NCBI GenBank assembly: GCA_937907605.1
Contig: CALCYI010000073.1
Location: 1 to 64,000, forward strand
Length of the DNA: 64,000 bases
Direction of reading: 5' to 3'
From: an uncultured Clostridia bacterium
GTDB taxonomy: Bacteria > Bacillota > Clostridia > Oscillospirales > Acutalibacteraceae
The notes under the pieces are model-generated. The model was not told the DNA's origin. It saw only the letters and a list, made by a program, of their open reading frames with translations, and did not search any database. Below are positions 1-9,482 of the stretch, piece by piece. Position numbers and translations under genes: made by a program. The stretch's first letter is position 1; each line of letters opens with the position of its first letter.

Positions 1-55
1 GACTGTAAATCTGACGTCAACGACTTCGGTGGTTCGAATCCACCTCTGCCCACCA
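1..55 (+). tRNA. tRNA-Tyr (GTA), 3' part only; left attachment site of element 1
   Basis: The window opens in the anticodon arm of a tRNA. The anticodon loop CTGTAAA gives anticodon GTA (tyrosine). A long variable arm, the T arm GGTGG-TTCGAAT-CCACC and an acceptor 3' strand ending in encoded CCA follow. The 5' half lies outside the window. The same 55 bases recur at 21351-21405, which marks this copy as the tRNA-side junction of an integrated element. Confidence 0.93.
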
Positions 56-56
56 T

Positions 57-97
57 AAGCAATCAAGCCAAAAATGGCTTGATTGCTTGTTTTTTTG
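57..97 (+). terminator. Rho-independent terminator of the tRNA
   Basis: A 13 bp perfect stem (AAGCAATCAAGCC paired with its complement, loop AAAAAT) is followed by GTTTTTTTG directly downstream of the tRNA CCA. It lies within the element side of the junction, so the element supplies the tRNA with a terminator. Confidence 0.85.
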
Positions 98-143
98 TCT
101 AAAAAATATTTTGATATATGTCCCAAAAACGCCCAATAATACT

Positions 144-200
144 GTGGCAAAGGTGTGGCGAATGAGACTTTGGAACCTAAAACGTGGCAAAAGTGTGGCA
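144..200 (+). repeat. Two copies of GTGGCAAAAGTGTGGCA near the left end of element 1
   Basis: Copies lie at 144-160 (one G variant) and 184-200. A third, identical to the second, lies at 21274-21290, about 60 bases before the right attachment site. Their location near both ends of the element suggests arm-type integrase binding sites; this is inference from position and repetition. Confidence 0.6.
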
Positions 201-224
201 AAACTAATTATTTAATGACTACAG

Positions 225-260
225 AAAAACTCCCTTTGGATTGACCAAAGGGAGTTTTCT
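225..260. terminator. Bidirectional terminator ending the restriction operon
   Basis: A 14 bp perfect stem (AAAACTCCCTTTGG, loop ATTGA) sits right at the 3' end of the last gene of the minus-strand restriction operon. The minus-strand transcript has a T-rich tail after the stem; the plus-strand side also has TTTT. Confidence 0.82.
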
Positions 261-820
261 TATTCCATCCTCGCCATTAAAGCAGGACCGTTATCCTTAA
301 GCCACCTGTTCCATTTATGATAGTCGGGATACACTCGCAGCACCTCCGCGTAAAAGTGTTCCGAGTGATTCATCTTCTTACGGTGGCAAAGCTCATGCAC
401 AACAACGCTGTCAATCACTTCGGGTGGGGCGAGCATTAGTAAGCAATTGAAATTCAGATTGCCTTTGCTACTGCAACTGCCCCATTTCGTGTGCTGGTTA
501 CGGATTGTTATCCTGCCGTAATTTACGCCAATCAGTTTTGCATAATGCTCCACTCTCGGCGGGATGTATTCCAACGCTTTTTCTGCAAGCTCCTCAATTT
601 CATCAGCCGTTAGCTTTTCAGCATTCGCTTGCCGTTCTTGAGCCTGTTGCAGTTTTTGTAAATGCTTCTCAATCCAGTCAGCTTTTGACTCTATAAACTT
701 ATCAATTTCACTTTGCTTCAACCGATATGGTGCTCTCGCAATTACTCTTCCGTTAGGCTTGATTTCCAACGAAAGGGTTTTGCGATTGCTACGGACTATT
801 TCAACGTTATAATTACTCAT
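260..820 (-). CDS. YgjP-like (DUF45/M48-type) zinc metallopeptidase
   Basis: The 186-residue protein belongs to the YgjP/DUF45 metallopeptidase-like family. The zinc motif HELCHRKKMNHSEHFY (HExxH plus a downstream His) is seen around residues 142-157, preceded by the family's TKWGSCSSKG block. No signal peptide is present, so it is cytoplasmic. Its start overlaps the end of hsdR by 8 bases (ATGAGTAA), so it is translationally coupled and the last gene of the type I restriction operon. Members of this family are often found beside type I hsdR genes; their role there is not established. The family call is firm, the substrate unknown. Confidence 0.88.
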   Translation of the reverse strand: MSNYNVEIVRSNRKTLSLEIKPNGRVIARAPYRLKQSEIDKFIESKADWIEKHLQKLQQAQERQANAEKLTADEIEELAEKALEYIPPRVEHYAKLIGVNYGRITIRNQHTKWGSCSSKGNLNFNCLLMLAPPEVIDSVVVHELCHRKKMNHSEHFYAEVLRVYPDYHKWNRWLKDNGPALMARME

Positions 821-3800
821 CTTTTCTGAAAGTCTTATAAAGCTCTTTTGCCATGGAGTCCATTACACTGTTGTAGAAATCGTTATCATTAAAGAGCTTT
901 TGGAAAGACTCATTGTTCTCCAGATAACATTTCGTGACGATTTTCTTAAACTTATCAGGGAACAAGCTCTTTACAAACATTTCTGAGCTGGAGCCTTTTG
1001 CTTTCTGACGAAGTTTTTTCACATCCTTATCGGACATAAACATCTGATAGATACCCTGAACGATAACTCTATCTGCATCGCTGAACTCACCTGCAAACCT
1101 TTCGTTGACCTTGTCAATGATGCTTTGCAAGGTGTCCTTCTTTTTGTCGGGTTTCTTCGGTGCTAATGAGCTTTGAGGGATGTATTCCGTTGAAGCTTTA
1201 TCAAGCACAATTTTGCCTTTAAAGGTTTCCTTAAGAGATGCATATTCAAGTTTAATTTTGTCATCAATATCAACAATATCGACCTTTTCTCTGGGAAGGA
1301 ATTTAATTAAGTGAGAAGTGAAAAGATACTCATTAAACAGGTCGACATCATGCAGTTTGATTAGCTGAGTAACGTAAGCATATGCTCCATTGAACCTTCG
1401 GATATAATCCCTTACTGCAAATCTGTCATTTTCATCAAGATCATTATATCTTTCAACAACGGGCTTGAGAGCTCCTGAAAGCTTGCCAAGAGCAACATCA
1501 CTTTGTTTTGATTTTGCTGATGCATCCATTAAATCTCTGTATTTTTGAACATCGCTCATATTATACAGGAGATAGTCTTTTATCTTGCTGCGCAGGTCAT
1601 ATACTCTATTAAGATCAGTTTCACCATTAAGGAGCGTACATTCATAGAACGGCTGGAATGCTTTCTTGATGTCCTCTGCTGTATTCTCAAAGTCGAGAAC
1701 AAAAACATCATCTTTATTCTCGCAAGTTCGATTAAGTCGAGACAGAGTCTGTACGGCGCTTACATCGTGTAGTTTCTTGTCTACATACATGGAGTGCAGT
1801 AGCGGCTCGTCAAAACCTGTTTGGTACTTGTTTGCTACAACTAAGATATTATACTGACTGCTATGGAATGCTTTTCGGAACTTTTTGTCTGTAGTGATAT
1901 AGCGTCCCTCTTCGTCTTTATTCATTGACGCTTCGGTATAATCCACACCGTCAAGGCTAACCGTACCAGAGAACGCAACCATAACATCAGATCCCTTGCA
2001 GTCTTCGGGATGCTCTTTTATGTATTCCTTGATAGCATTATAATACCTTACTGCATTTGCGCGGGAGTCAGCAACAATCATTGCCTTTGCTTTACAACCA
2101 ATCTTAAACCGACCTGACGCCATAAAGTTTGACATAATCATTTCGGTTTTCTGCTTAATTGTATAGCCGTGCTCCTTGTAATACTTAAAGAGCGCTTTTG
2201 CCGCCTTGCCTTCTAAAAGCTCTGGATCATCAGCTGAAACTTTTATCAGCTTAAACGCCTCTTTAATCGTGGTGTAGTTTTCAAGCACATCAACGATAAA
2301 ACCTTCTTCAATAGCCTGACGCATCGAATAGGTGTGGAAAGGTCTCTTTTTTATCGTTCTTCCTGGTCCGTCAGGACCGTCAGTAAGAACTTCAAACGGC
2401 TCGCCAAACAGCTCAAGTGTTTCGCCTTTCGGAGTTGCAGTGAAAGCAAAGAAAGACTGATTGTTCTGATGTCCCTGACCAATCAGGGCATTGATATATT
2501 CATCCCGAAGATCAACATCATCTTCATCAAGGTCTTCGCCTTCGGCAATTTCTTTAATTGCCACCTTCAAATCAACGAGAGCTTTCTTTAAGGTTGCTGC
2601 ACTCTTGCCACTCTGTCCTTGATGAGCCTCATCGACAATAATAGCGAAATTGCGTCCGCTAATCTTTTTCATTTCCTCATAAGCGAACGGGAACTTTTGA
2701 ATGGTACAGATAATAATTCTCTTATTATCGTTTATCGCCTGTGCCAAATCCTTGGAGCTCTTATTATCATCAATGGGTACGACTAAGCCAGGCGTATGCT
2801 CAAAGCTATTGATTGTGTCCTGAAGCTGCGAGTCAAGAACAATACGGTTTGTTACCACGATAACGGAGTTAAATATCGGATCATCGTTTTCATCGTGAAC
2901 AGAAGCAAGACGGTATGCAATCCACGCAATAGAATTCGACTTGCCTGAACCCGCACTGTGTTCAATCAGATAGTTTTTGCCCGCACCGTTTTCCTTAACA
3001 TCAGCAAGAACCTTCTTAACCACATCATACTGATGATAACGCGGGAATATCAATCTGCCTTTTGTATAGGAAATAAAGCGGTGAACGATATCAAGAAGCG
3101 AGTCACGCTGAAGTACCTCTTCCCAAAGGTAAGAGGTCGCATAACCGTCGGGGTTTTGAGGATTTCCAGCGCCGCCAGCATTGCCTGCACCGTTTGAGCC
3201 CATATCGAACGGCATAAAGTATGTCTTGTCATCCTTCAGCGTTGTCGTCATTTTTACGTTGTAATGGTCAACGGCAAAATATACAAGAAAACGGTGATTT
3301 GTACGGAAACAGAATTCCTTTGAACTGCGATTATACATAAACTGGTTAACCGCATTGTCCACATTCTGCCCTGTGAACTGGTTTTTAAGCTCAAGAGCAA
3401 CAATCGGAATACCGTTTAAAGACAGCACCATATCAATCGTGTTTTCCAATTTTGGCGAATACTTGAACTGTCTTGTGCAACCGAGAATATTTGCGTTATA
3501 AAGCGCCATTGCTTTTTCATTCAGACCGCTTTCTGGTTTGAAATAGCAGAGCTTTATTTTTATGCCCATATCGTCAATACCGTTACGAAGCACGGAGATT
3601 AAGCCCTCGTTGCTGACCACTTGTTCAAAGCGGTGATAGAGCTTTTCGGGCGCATTATCGCCATAGTATTTTTTATACCTCGCCCACGCCTTCGGCTGTG
3701 TTTTTTCAATGAACTCAACCAGCACGTCAAGGTAGATACACTTCTCCTCATCATGACGGTGATTATATATCCACATAGCCGTACCCGAAGGTGCATTATG

Positions 3801-3887
3801 TACCTGACCGACGAACTGCTCATAGCCGCCTTTGGTTATAAGGCTGCCTTCTATGTCATATTCAAAACGCTTTTCGTTTAGTTCCAT
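813..3887 (-). CDS. hsdR: Type I restriction enzyme R subunit (HsdR)
   Basis: This is the ATP-dependent translocase/endonuclease subunit of a type I restriction system. Residues 1-200 carry the nuclease core with Asp near 152 and the E-x-K pair in VALELKNQ near 166-168. The helicase part has Walker A SAGSGKS near 311, IIVDEAHQGQ near 420 and FAFTATPKG (motif III), then a helicase C domain. I chose the ATG at 3887 because GGAGG lies 5 bases upstream; the reading frame stays open to 3950 but that upstream ATG lies inside the previous gene. The 1024 residues are normal for HsdR. It shares the operon with hsdM and hsdS further upstream. Confidence 0.96.
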   Translation of the reverse strand: MELNEKRFEYDIEGSLITKGGYEQFVGQVHNAPSGTAMWIYNHRHDEEKCIYLDVLVEFIEKTQPKAWARYKKYYGDNAPEKLYHRFEQVVSNEGLISVLRNGIDDMGIKIKLCYFKPESGLNEKAMALYNANILGCTRQFKYSPKLENTIDMVLSLNGIPIVALELKNQFTGQNVDNAVNQFMYNRSSKEFCFRTNHRFLVYFAVDHYNVKMTTTLKDDKTYFMPFDMGSNGAGNAGGAGNPQNPDGYATSYLWEEVLQRDSLLDIVHRFISYTKGRLIFPRYHQYDVVKKVLADVKENGAGKNYLIEHSAGSGKSNSIAWIAYRLASVHDENDDPIFNSVIVVTNRIVLDSQLQDTINSFEHTPGLVVPIDDNKSSKDLAQAINDNKRIIICTIQKFPFAYEEMKKISGRNFAIIVDEAHQGQSGKSAATLKKALVDLKVAIKEIAEGEDLDEDDVDLRDEYINALIGQGHQNNQSFFAFTATPKGETLELFGEPFEVLTDGPDGPGRTIKKRPFHTYSMRQAIEEGFIVDVLENYTTIKEAFKLIKVSADDPELLEGKAAKALFKYYKEHGYTIKQKTEMIMSNFMASGRFKIGCKAKAMIVADSRANAVRYYNAIKEYIKEHPEDCKGSDVMVAFSGTVSLDGVDYTEASMNKDEEGRYITTDKKFRKAFHSSQYNILVVANKYQTGFDEPLLHSMYVDKKLHDVSAVQTLSRLNRTCENKDDVFVLDFENTAEDIKKAFQPFYECTLLNGETDLNRVYDLRSKIKDYLLYNMSDVQKYRDLMDASAKSKQSDVALGKLSGALKPVVERYNDLDENDRFAVRDYIRRFNGAYAYVTQLIKLHDVDLFNEYLFTSHLIKFLPREKVDIVDIDDKIKLEYASLKETFKGKIVLDKASTEYIPQSSLAPKKPDKKKDTLQSIIDKVNERFAGEFSDADRVIVQGIYQMFMSDKDVKKLRQKAKGSSSEMFVKSLFPDKFKKIVTKCYLENNESFQKLFNDNDFYNSVMDSMAKELYKTFRKDE

Positions 3888-3918
3888 AGTTTCCTCCGAT
3901 GGAATTATGATATCAGTT

Positions 3919-6015
3919 TTATGTATTCTGTGAATTATACTCTCGTGCACTATAGATAAAGTCTTCTTTAATGTTCAAATCATGCTTAATCAATAGCTCT
4001 CTAATAACACTAATTATATCACAAGCTGAAAAACCGCTTAACATATAAATATCAGTACCTTTTAATCTTTTTGGTTTTCTTAAAATATTACTATCATATG
4101 AAAATAACGGGAAAGCCCAATTTTTAATTGTTTCATTATTCTTTGCCATATCCTCAATAATACTACCGTCTAAACTGTAAAGCTTTTCGGCAACAGAAAG
4201 TAACATGCCTGCAAAAGTATCAACATTAACTCTTTCGCCAAGGATTTCATAGTGACTAACAGCTTTATTTGTCGCGTTAGACGGCTCTTCGCAGGTGTAG
4301 TTGTGATATCTTTTATCTTCAAAAGATATCACAACTTTAGGATTGACAATCGGGAACAAAGCCAATACTTCTTCTGCAAGTCGTTCAGCACGGCTTTGAA
4401 TTGTATCCGCATTCCATTTATCACGATTTATGATATCTTTGCAAAGATGAGTAATCTTTGTATCCGATTTATTCAGCAGGGTTTTCTTTTGGTCAAATGG
4501 CTTATCTCCTAACTCGCTGTTATATCCTGTCAGTGTTAAATTGCCGAGAGTGTGTAGCCATTTTTCTCTAACCTCCAGCCAGTTGTTGCCGAGCATTCTC
4601 TGCCAAGCGGTTGAAAGGTTTTTGTTTTGTGGCATTACATGTTCAATGCTTAATGTGTCAGTAAGGACTTTTTCCTTTCCCTGGTTTTCCAGTGCAATAA
4701 GAAGGTATCTGCATAATGCATGTTTTGCATATAAATTGTTGTTTTTTAATGCATAAATGTAGTCATCCTCATTCGGCACAACATCTTTTGAGGTCACTTG
4801 CTGCATAAAGGAAACAATGGCATCATAATAATTATTTTTGTTTTCTGCATCAGAGAACACACGTGAATGGAGTGTTTTATAGAAACCTCGCAAAGAGTTT
4901 GAAGGCACTTCGCATATTAATCTTCTGATACTGTATGAAAGCAGAAATTGAAGTATTCTTTCGAGCTCATTTTCATCTATAATTTTATTATAATAGTCGT
5001 CAAATACTTTAAATAAGAAAAGATATACTGTTGTTTGCTTTAAACATTTAAACCCATATAAATATGAGTTTGTTTCCTTGCTGAATTTGTCACTTCCATA
5101 AAGGAATACACGATATATCTCTGCATAATGAAGGAGTTCTTTCAACATCTCTTCATTCGTTTTAGCGTTATCTTTATTCAGTTCTTTAAATGACTTATAA
5201 CCTGTCTTTTCTTTGATAAAGCCATCCGACTTCATGTTCAGATAATTAATGAAAAATTCAGACATTTGGTTCTTTTGAATAGCTTGCTCTATTTTAAGCC
5301 AATATGTTTCATACAGGTAATCCTGATCGGCATCCGTCATCAATACATAGTTACGGATTTGATCGGCAAGACTAAGCGGAACGCCAGTTGAATTTATTCG
5401 TTCGAATATTTCCTGTGCGTTGTCTTCATCATCAAGCTTTATCATCGCACAGGTCAGTTTGTCTATCCCTTTCTTGATTTTTTTAACGTCAAGGTCGGGA
5501 TCCTCTTCAAGCGCTTGTTTAATCAGTTCGCAAAAAATAGAATAATTCTGCCATATTCCGCTTGACTTATCTATTTCATCAAACTTGTTATCCATAAGGA
5601 GAAAGAGCTGCTGATTATCGGTCTTGATGGGCTTTAATTTCAATTTGCTTTGTGTGTCAATTTTATACTCATCAAAACGGTCATAGTTAAACACATTTTC
5701 AGAGACAGCTTCCTTTTCACTTTCGGTAGAAGCGTTATCAATAAGTGCCTTTAACAAAAGATATATAGTCGTTAATCTTTGCTGACCGTCAACAATCACA
5801 TAGTAATGGATGTTATGTTCTTCGTTTATCTGTGCATATACAACCGAACCGCAAAAATGAGTCATGTCGCGCCTATAAGCAGCTATAATATCATTAAACA
5901 GCTTTTCACATTGCTCTCTCGACCATTCATAGTTCCTCTGATATACAGGAATTGCGTATTGACGCTTATTTGGTTCGAAAAAATCATTGATTATTCTTCC
6001 GCCATCAATTTTCAT
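3919..6015 (-). CDS. DUF262 and DUF1524 domain protein (GmrSD-like nuclease family)
   Basis: The 698-residue protein starts with a DUF262 domain (IPVYQRNYEWS near 22, then VDGQQRLTT near 75-83, a ParB-like nucleotide/DNA-processing fold) and continues with a DUF1524 HNH-type nuclease region carrying IEHVMPQNK and TLGNLTL in the middle. This architecture is shared with GmrSD type IV restriction enzymes and SspE-like effectors. The C-terminal ~150 residues resemble the partner-type tail often found in such proteins. AAGGAG lies 6 bases before the ATG. It sits between hsdS and hsdR in the same operon, which suggests an added anti-phage or modification-dependent nuclease; that role is inferred. 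Confidence 0.88.
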   Translation of the reverse strand: MKIDGGRIINDFFEPNKRQYAIPVYQRNYEWSREQCEKLFNDIIAAYRRDMTHFCGSVVYAQINEEHNIHYYVIVDGQQRLTTIYLLLKALIDNASTESEKEAVSENVFNYDRFDEYKIDTQSKLKLKPIKTDNQQLFLLMDNKFDEIDKSSGIWQNYSIFCELIKQALEEDPDLDVKKIKKGIDKLTCAMIKLDDEDNAQEIFERINSTGVPLSLADQIRNYVLMTDADQDYLYETYWLKIEQAIQKNQMSEFFINYLNMKSDGFIKEKTGYKSFKELNKDNAKTNEEMLKELLHYAEIYRVFLYGSDKFSKETNSYLYGFKCLKQTTVYLFLFKVFDDYYNKIIDENELERILQFLLSYSIRRLICEVPSNSLRGFYKTLHSRVFSDAENKNNYYDAIVSFMQQVTSKDVVPNEDDYIYALKNNNLYAKHALCRYLLIALENQGKEKVLTDTLSIEHVMPQNKNLSTAWQRMLGNNWLEVREKWLHTLGNLTLTGYNSELGDKPFDQKKTLLNKSDTKITHLCKDIINRDKWNADTIQSRAERLAEEVLALFPIVNPKVVISFEDKRYHNYTCEEPSNATNKAVSHYEILGERVNVDTFAGMLLSVAEKLYSLDGSIIEDMAKNNETIKNWAFPLFSYDSNILRKPKRLKGTDIYMLSGFSACDIISVIRELLIKHDLNIKEDFIYSAREYNSQNT

Positions 6016-6060
6016 TATATTCTCCTTCTATTACTTTATCGCCGTGTTCTGATACGATGA

Positions 6061-6243
6061 TTATTTCTTGATTATTTTTACGGCAGAAGCCGCGAAATCT
6101 TTCACCTTGTCTTTGTTGTCCAATAAGTACTTCGCTCCAAGATAAGCACCTCCTAACAGAGTGCCTAACAATGGAATAGCCCTTATTTTATCTGCTTTTT
6201 TATCCAGACCTTTATATTCGTATTTGTGAGAGTTATTGTTCAT
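6061..6243 (-). CDS. Small protein with one hydrophobic helix, unknown
   Basis: A 60-residue basic protein with a glycine-rich hydrophobic stretch (IPLLGTLLGGAYLGAKYLL) and a Lys-rich C-terminus. It overlaps the end of the upstream 351-residue gene by 11 bases. GGAGG lies 12 bases before the chosen ATG; a TTG three codons earlier (6252) is the alternative start but is only 3 bases from the same site. I do not recognise a family. Its location in the restriction operon suggests co-expression with the neighbouring genes. Confidence 0.55.
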   Translation of the reverse strand: MNNNSHKYEYKGLDKKADKIRAIPLLGTLLGGAYLGAKYLLDNKDKVKDFAASAVKIIKK

Positions 6244-7288
6244 TATCTTCAATTACCTCCAATAATTCTTCTCCAGTAATTTCTATCAACAGGTTTTTAT
6301 CGATATCAGTATTTGATAATAATATAACCTTGTCTTCAAGAAGCTTGCAGTTTTCTATATCGTATATTGGTTCGGGGTTGTTTTCAATATACTTAAATGT
6401 TTTGATTTTTGAATAATCTACAGCTTTTAGCATATCTATTGCTTGTTGATAGAGATTTTTTGCGGAAATATTATCACATAAAAGGCAATAAGCATATGCT
6501 TGCAAATTAGTGGAACTAAGAAAAGCATCATATAAATTTACCATTTGACGATATGATTTCCCAATATCGTCAAAATAGTTTTTCTTAAACACGTTAATAG
6601 CAATGTTTAGCCATTCTTGTTTGGGAATTGTTTTAAACTCAGCTGCTTTTCTGTTAAATGTTTGATAGACTTGGCCTTGAACAATAGACAAATCATGTAT
6701 TGCTATCGGAAGATGCTTTTCTCTATCTTCCTTGCTTTGTTCGAGAGCAAGCAAAATACGATTGCGAGCAGAAATAAGCATGCCCATTCTGTCATCTTTT
6801 TGAATTTCTTCAATCTCACGTACCGTATTATATGTAGCTTCAAGTTGCGCGCTTATTTTTCTTAATTGCTGTTGCAAAAAGAGATTTTGATAACCGTTTG
6901 CAAGCGACTCTATCGGATTGCCCTGAACTAACAGTTCTTCTTTAACAGGAAGATTTGTAACGATAGTATTCTTACCGTTTTTTGCTTTTTCAACAAGTGT
7001 GGGCCACATCTTTCCCGTTTTGTCGCTTTCCATAATCTTCAATGTACCCTCTTCAAATGCCTTGCGGAATTGCGGAGGTATCTGAACAATGTATTCTTTT
7101 TTCGCGTCAATTTTAGAAAGAACATCTGCAATGTTTACTACTTGCAAAAGTTCGTTGATAACGCCTTTTATGTCAAGTTTACCGAGAGTTTCAACAGTAC
7201 CGTATAAAACTGGAATGTCTTCGGTTATTTTTTCGTTAGTTACGGATAATTCCTGATTGGATTTGATAAGCTCGTTTTTTCCTTCCAT
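6233..7288 (-). CDS. Unknown 351-residue protein in restriction operon
   Basis: No family is recognised. The protein is soluble, rich in Glu/Lys/Asn, with predicted long helices in the middle (residues ~130-230, LFLQQQLRKISAQLEATYN and similar) and no signal peptide or obvious catalytic motif. GAGG lies 8 bases before the ATG. It is followed, with an overlap, by the small hydrophobic protein and preceded by a single-span membrane protein, so this trio may act together. It lies between hsdS and hsdR. Confidence 0.75.
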   Translation of the reverse strand: MEGKNELIKSNQELSVTNEKITEDIPVLYGTVETLGKLDIKGVINELLQVVNIADVLSKIDAKKEYIVQIPPQFRKAFEEGTLKIMESDKTGKMWPTLVEKAKNGKNTIVTNLPVKEELLVQGNPIESLANGYQNLFLQQQLRKISAQLEATYNTVREIEEIQKDDRMGMLISARNRILLALEQSKEDREKHLPIAIHDLSIVQGQVYQTFNRKAAEFKTIPKQEWLNIAINVFKKNYFDDIGKSYRQMVNLYDAFLSSTNLQAYAYCLLCDNISAKNLYQQAIDMLKAVDYSKIKTFKYIENNPEPIYDIENCKLLEDKVILLSNTDIDKNLLIEITGEELLEVIEDNEQ

Positions 7289-7312
7289 TATTGTTTCCTC
7301 ATTTTAAAGGTA

Positions 7313-7891
7313 TCAAAGCCTTCCTTTTAGCCCTTTTACCGAATTAGAGACTTCTTTTATTGCTCGTTCGATATCTCTGTTACTGTTACCGCCAACATAG
7401 TCATACTCAAATATAATATCTGTATTTACACTTATGCCTTTTGATTTACCATCAATTTTGAACACAAGTTCAAGATTTTTCCCTTGATAAATGGGCAAGG
7501 TCATATGAGCACCTGTATTATGGGTCGTTCCGTTAATAGATTGCGAATATAAGCCGACGGGGAACTTAAAGGTTTCTTCTGGCTTAATATAATCGATATA
7601 GACAATATGTTTATTCTCAAATAGCAACTCAATGTTTTTGGCTACTTTGTTTCCGTTATTGTAAACCTCTAAACCACAAACAAAATTCCCGTTAGCAGCT
7701 TTATCAAGAACATTTAACCTGCAAAGAATATCGTATGACTCTTTCGACTGATATTTATACGACTTGATGGCATATATCAAAGCTAATAAGGTTAACAAAA
7801 TAATAGCTATGTAATTGACCGCTTCAAGCCAATGAAGCCATGTCATAACATTCGATTGAGCGTTTTGTGCTGCGGCAATAATGATATTCAA
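7313..7891 (-). CDS. Membrane-anchored protein of unknown function
   Basis: The 192-residue protein has one N-terminal membrane span (IAIILLTLLALIYAI, residues ~28-42) followed by a soluble beta-rich domain with no recognised family. The start is TTG: AAGGAGG, lying inside the last codons of hsdS, is 8 bases upstream, so translation is coupled to hsdS. It is one of two membrane proteins inserted between the methylase/specificity and restriction genes of the operon. Function unknown. Confidence 0.72.
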   Translation of the reverse strand: MNIIIAAAQNAQSNVMTWLHWLEAVNYIAIILLTLLALIYAIKSYKYQSKESYDILCRLNVLDKAANGNFVCGLEVYNNGNKVAKNIELLFENKHIVYIDYIKPEETFKFPVGLYSQSINGTTHNTGAHMTLPIYQGKNLELVFKIDGKSKGISVNTDIIFEYDYVGGNSNRDIERAIKEVSNSVKGLKGRL

Positions 7892-7894
7892 ATA

Positions 7895-9112
7895 CTAGAC
7901 CTCCTTCTTGCCTGTGACGTATTCGTAAATGAGGGATTTTTTGTACTCGTTGAGCTTTTCTATTTTCTGCTGCTTGATTTCAATCAATCGGTCAATTGCT
8001 TCACACTTTTCGTCAAGATAGTCTGCAATTTGCGATTGCTCAGTAGGAGAAGGCCAAGTTATTATTTGCTTATTCCAAAGTGAAGCAGACCAAGTTGCTA
8101 AACTTACAGAATCAACTACAACGGTTAAAATGCTTTGTTGTAAACAATACTGCACAAACTTTCGGTTAATACCGTTTTTTAATTTTGCGCGTATAACATG
8201 GTCCGTGTAGCAAGCTCCAGCCATAGGTAGAAAAACATATGGTGTTCCGTTACGTGATAATAGCAAATCGTTGAACTCAGTATATTTCCAATCTGGAAAT
8301 CCCTGATAAGTTGTTCTTATAGGTTCTAATCCTGCAGTATAAAAAACGATATCCTTATCATCATTTGACCAAAATTCTTTATCTAATCCTTCTCCAGTAT
8401 TTAACCCGTTATGCAAGTATTTAAATTGAATTATATCCCAGCTTTCAGGAATATCACCTATCCATTCAACACCACTGTCTTTCATTGGTGCGTCGGGGTT
8501 GAGACCTTTGGTTACAACTTCAGTAATCAACGATTGCTTATACGCCTTAAGCTTTTCAATCTGCTGCTCCTGATTGGCAATAAGCTTATCAACTTTTTTT
8601 GATTTTGCTTCTATATCTTTAAGTATTGTTTCTTGTTCTTGATATGATGGAATGGGCAGGTCAATGTTTTTCATTTCCTGCCATCTTGTTGTCCATAAAT
8701 CTGCAACGATACCGTGTCCCCATCTATAAAACTCTTCTGCAAAACCATAGTTTTTCAAAAGATAGTTGTTATAAGACGGAACAATTGTGCATTCTTCTTT
8801 TTCAAAGAGTACCGTGTTAATAAGTGAAACAGAGCCGTCAAGATTAGAAACACCACACGATTGTTTTCTGTCCGAGCGTGAGTTGATAACAAAATCGTTT
8901 TTTAGTACTTGTTTTCTATTGTCATTTGCATCGCTTTTTGCAACATTTTCCATCTGCGGCACAACACCGCCTTTTGAAATCGAAAGTGGCGGATAGTCTG
9001 TATCATTCACTTTTTCATTTCTGCACTGGAAAAGGCTTCCGATAGTGCGAATGCGCCAATTGGATGGTATTTCCCCAATCCAAGCAACACCGCTGTCTTT
9101 CATCTCACGCAT
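7895..9112 (-). CDS. hsdS: Type I restriction specificity subunit (HsdS)
   Basis: The 405-residue protein has two target-recognition domains, each introduced by the duplicated motif MKDSGVxWIGxIP (near residues 4 and 212) and each followed by a coiled coil ending in IEKLxxYKxSLI. This is the canonical two-TRD HsdS layout, specifying a bipartite DNA target. AGGAGG lies 8 bases before the start; the start overlaps the upstream membrane gene by 8 bases. It works with HsdM for methylation and with HsdM and HsdR for restriction. The target sequence cannot be read from the sequence alone. Confidence 0.95.
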   Translation of the reverse strand: MREMKDSGVAWIGEIPSNWRIRTIGSLFQCRNEKVNDTDYPPLSISKGGVVPQMENVAKSDANDNRKQVLKNDFVINSRSDRKQSCGVSNLDGSVSLINTVLFEKEECTIVPSYNNYLLKNYGFAEEFYRWGHGIVADLWTTRWQEMKNIDLPIPSYQEQETILKDIEAKSKKVDKLIANQEQQIEKLKAYKQSLITEVVTKGLNPDAPMKDSGVEWIGDIPESWDIIQFKYLHNGLNTGEGLDKEFWSNDDKDIVFYTAGLEPIRTTYQGFPDWKYTEFNDLLLSRNGTPYVFLPMAGACYTDHVIRAKLKNGINRKFVQYCLQQSILTVVVDSVSLATWSASLWNKQIITWPSPTEQSQIADYLDEKCEAIDRLIEIKQQKIEKLNEYKKSLIYEYVTGKKEV

Positions 9113-9482
9113 TTGCTCTACCTCCTGTTTTCAGATAGAAGTTTAGCAATCTGTAAAGACTGAAATAGGCATATGCAATCACTAAAACAACGAAAAGAAC
9201 AGCTGCAAAATGTGCCAAAACAAAATTGCCAAGCCAAATAACGCCACACAGGCAAGCCCACATAGCAAAGAATATGACAAATCGGATTGTCCAGTGTAAA
9301 AAGCTGCCGCTGTTCTTTTTTTCAATCCAACCGTCTCTATATAAACAACCGACCTTTTTGAATGAAACATGATAAGCCGCTTCGCTAACAATAAGCATCA
9401 AAATCCATTCCGCAAGCCACGGCAGTGGCAGGGATAACGGGTCAGTCAATTTTTCAAATACATAGCTAAAAATTGTACTCAT
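9105..9482 (-). CDS. Small three-span membrane protein between hsdM and hsdS
   Basis: The 125-residue protein has hydrophobic spans near residues 22-36, 68-85 and 88-108 and no recognised domain. The ATG with AAGGAG 4-5 bases upstream was chosen; it overlaps the hsdM 3' end by 17 bases, and its own end overlaps hsdS by 8 bases. A membrane protein tightly coupled between the M and S genes of a type I system is unusual; the role is unknown. Confidence 0.72.
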   Translation of the reverse strand: MSTIFSYVFEKLTDPLSLPLPWLAEWILMLIVSEAAYHVSFKKVGCLYRDGWIEKKNSGSFLHWTIRFVIFFAMWACLCGVIWLGNFVLAHFAAVLFVVLVIAYAYFSLYRLLNFYLKTGGRANA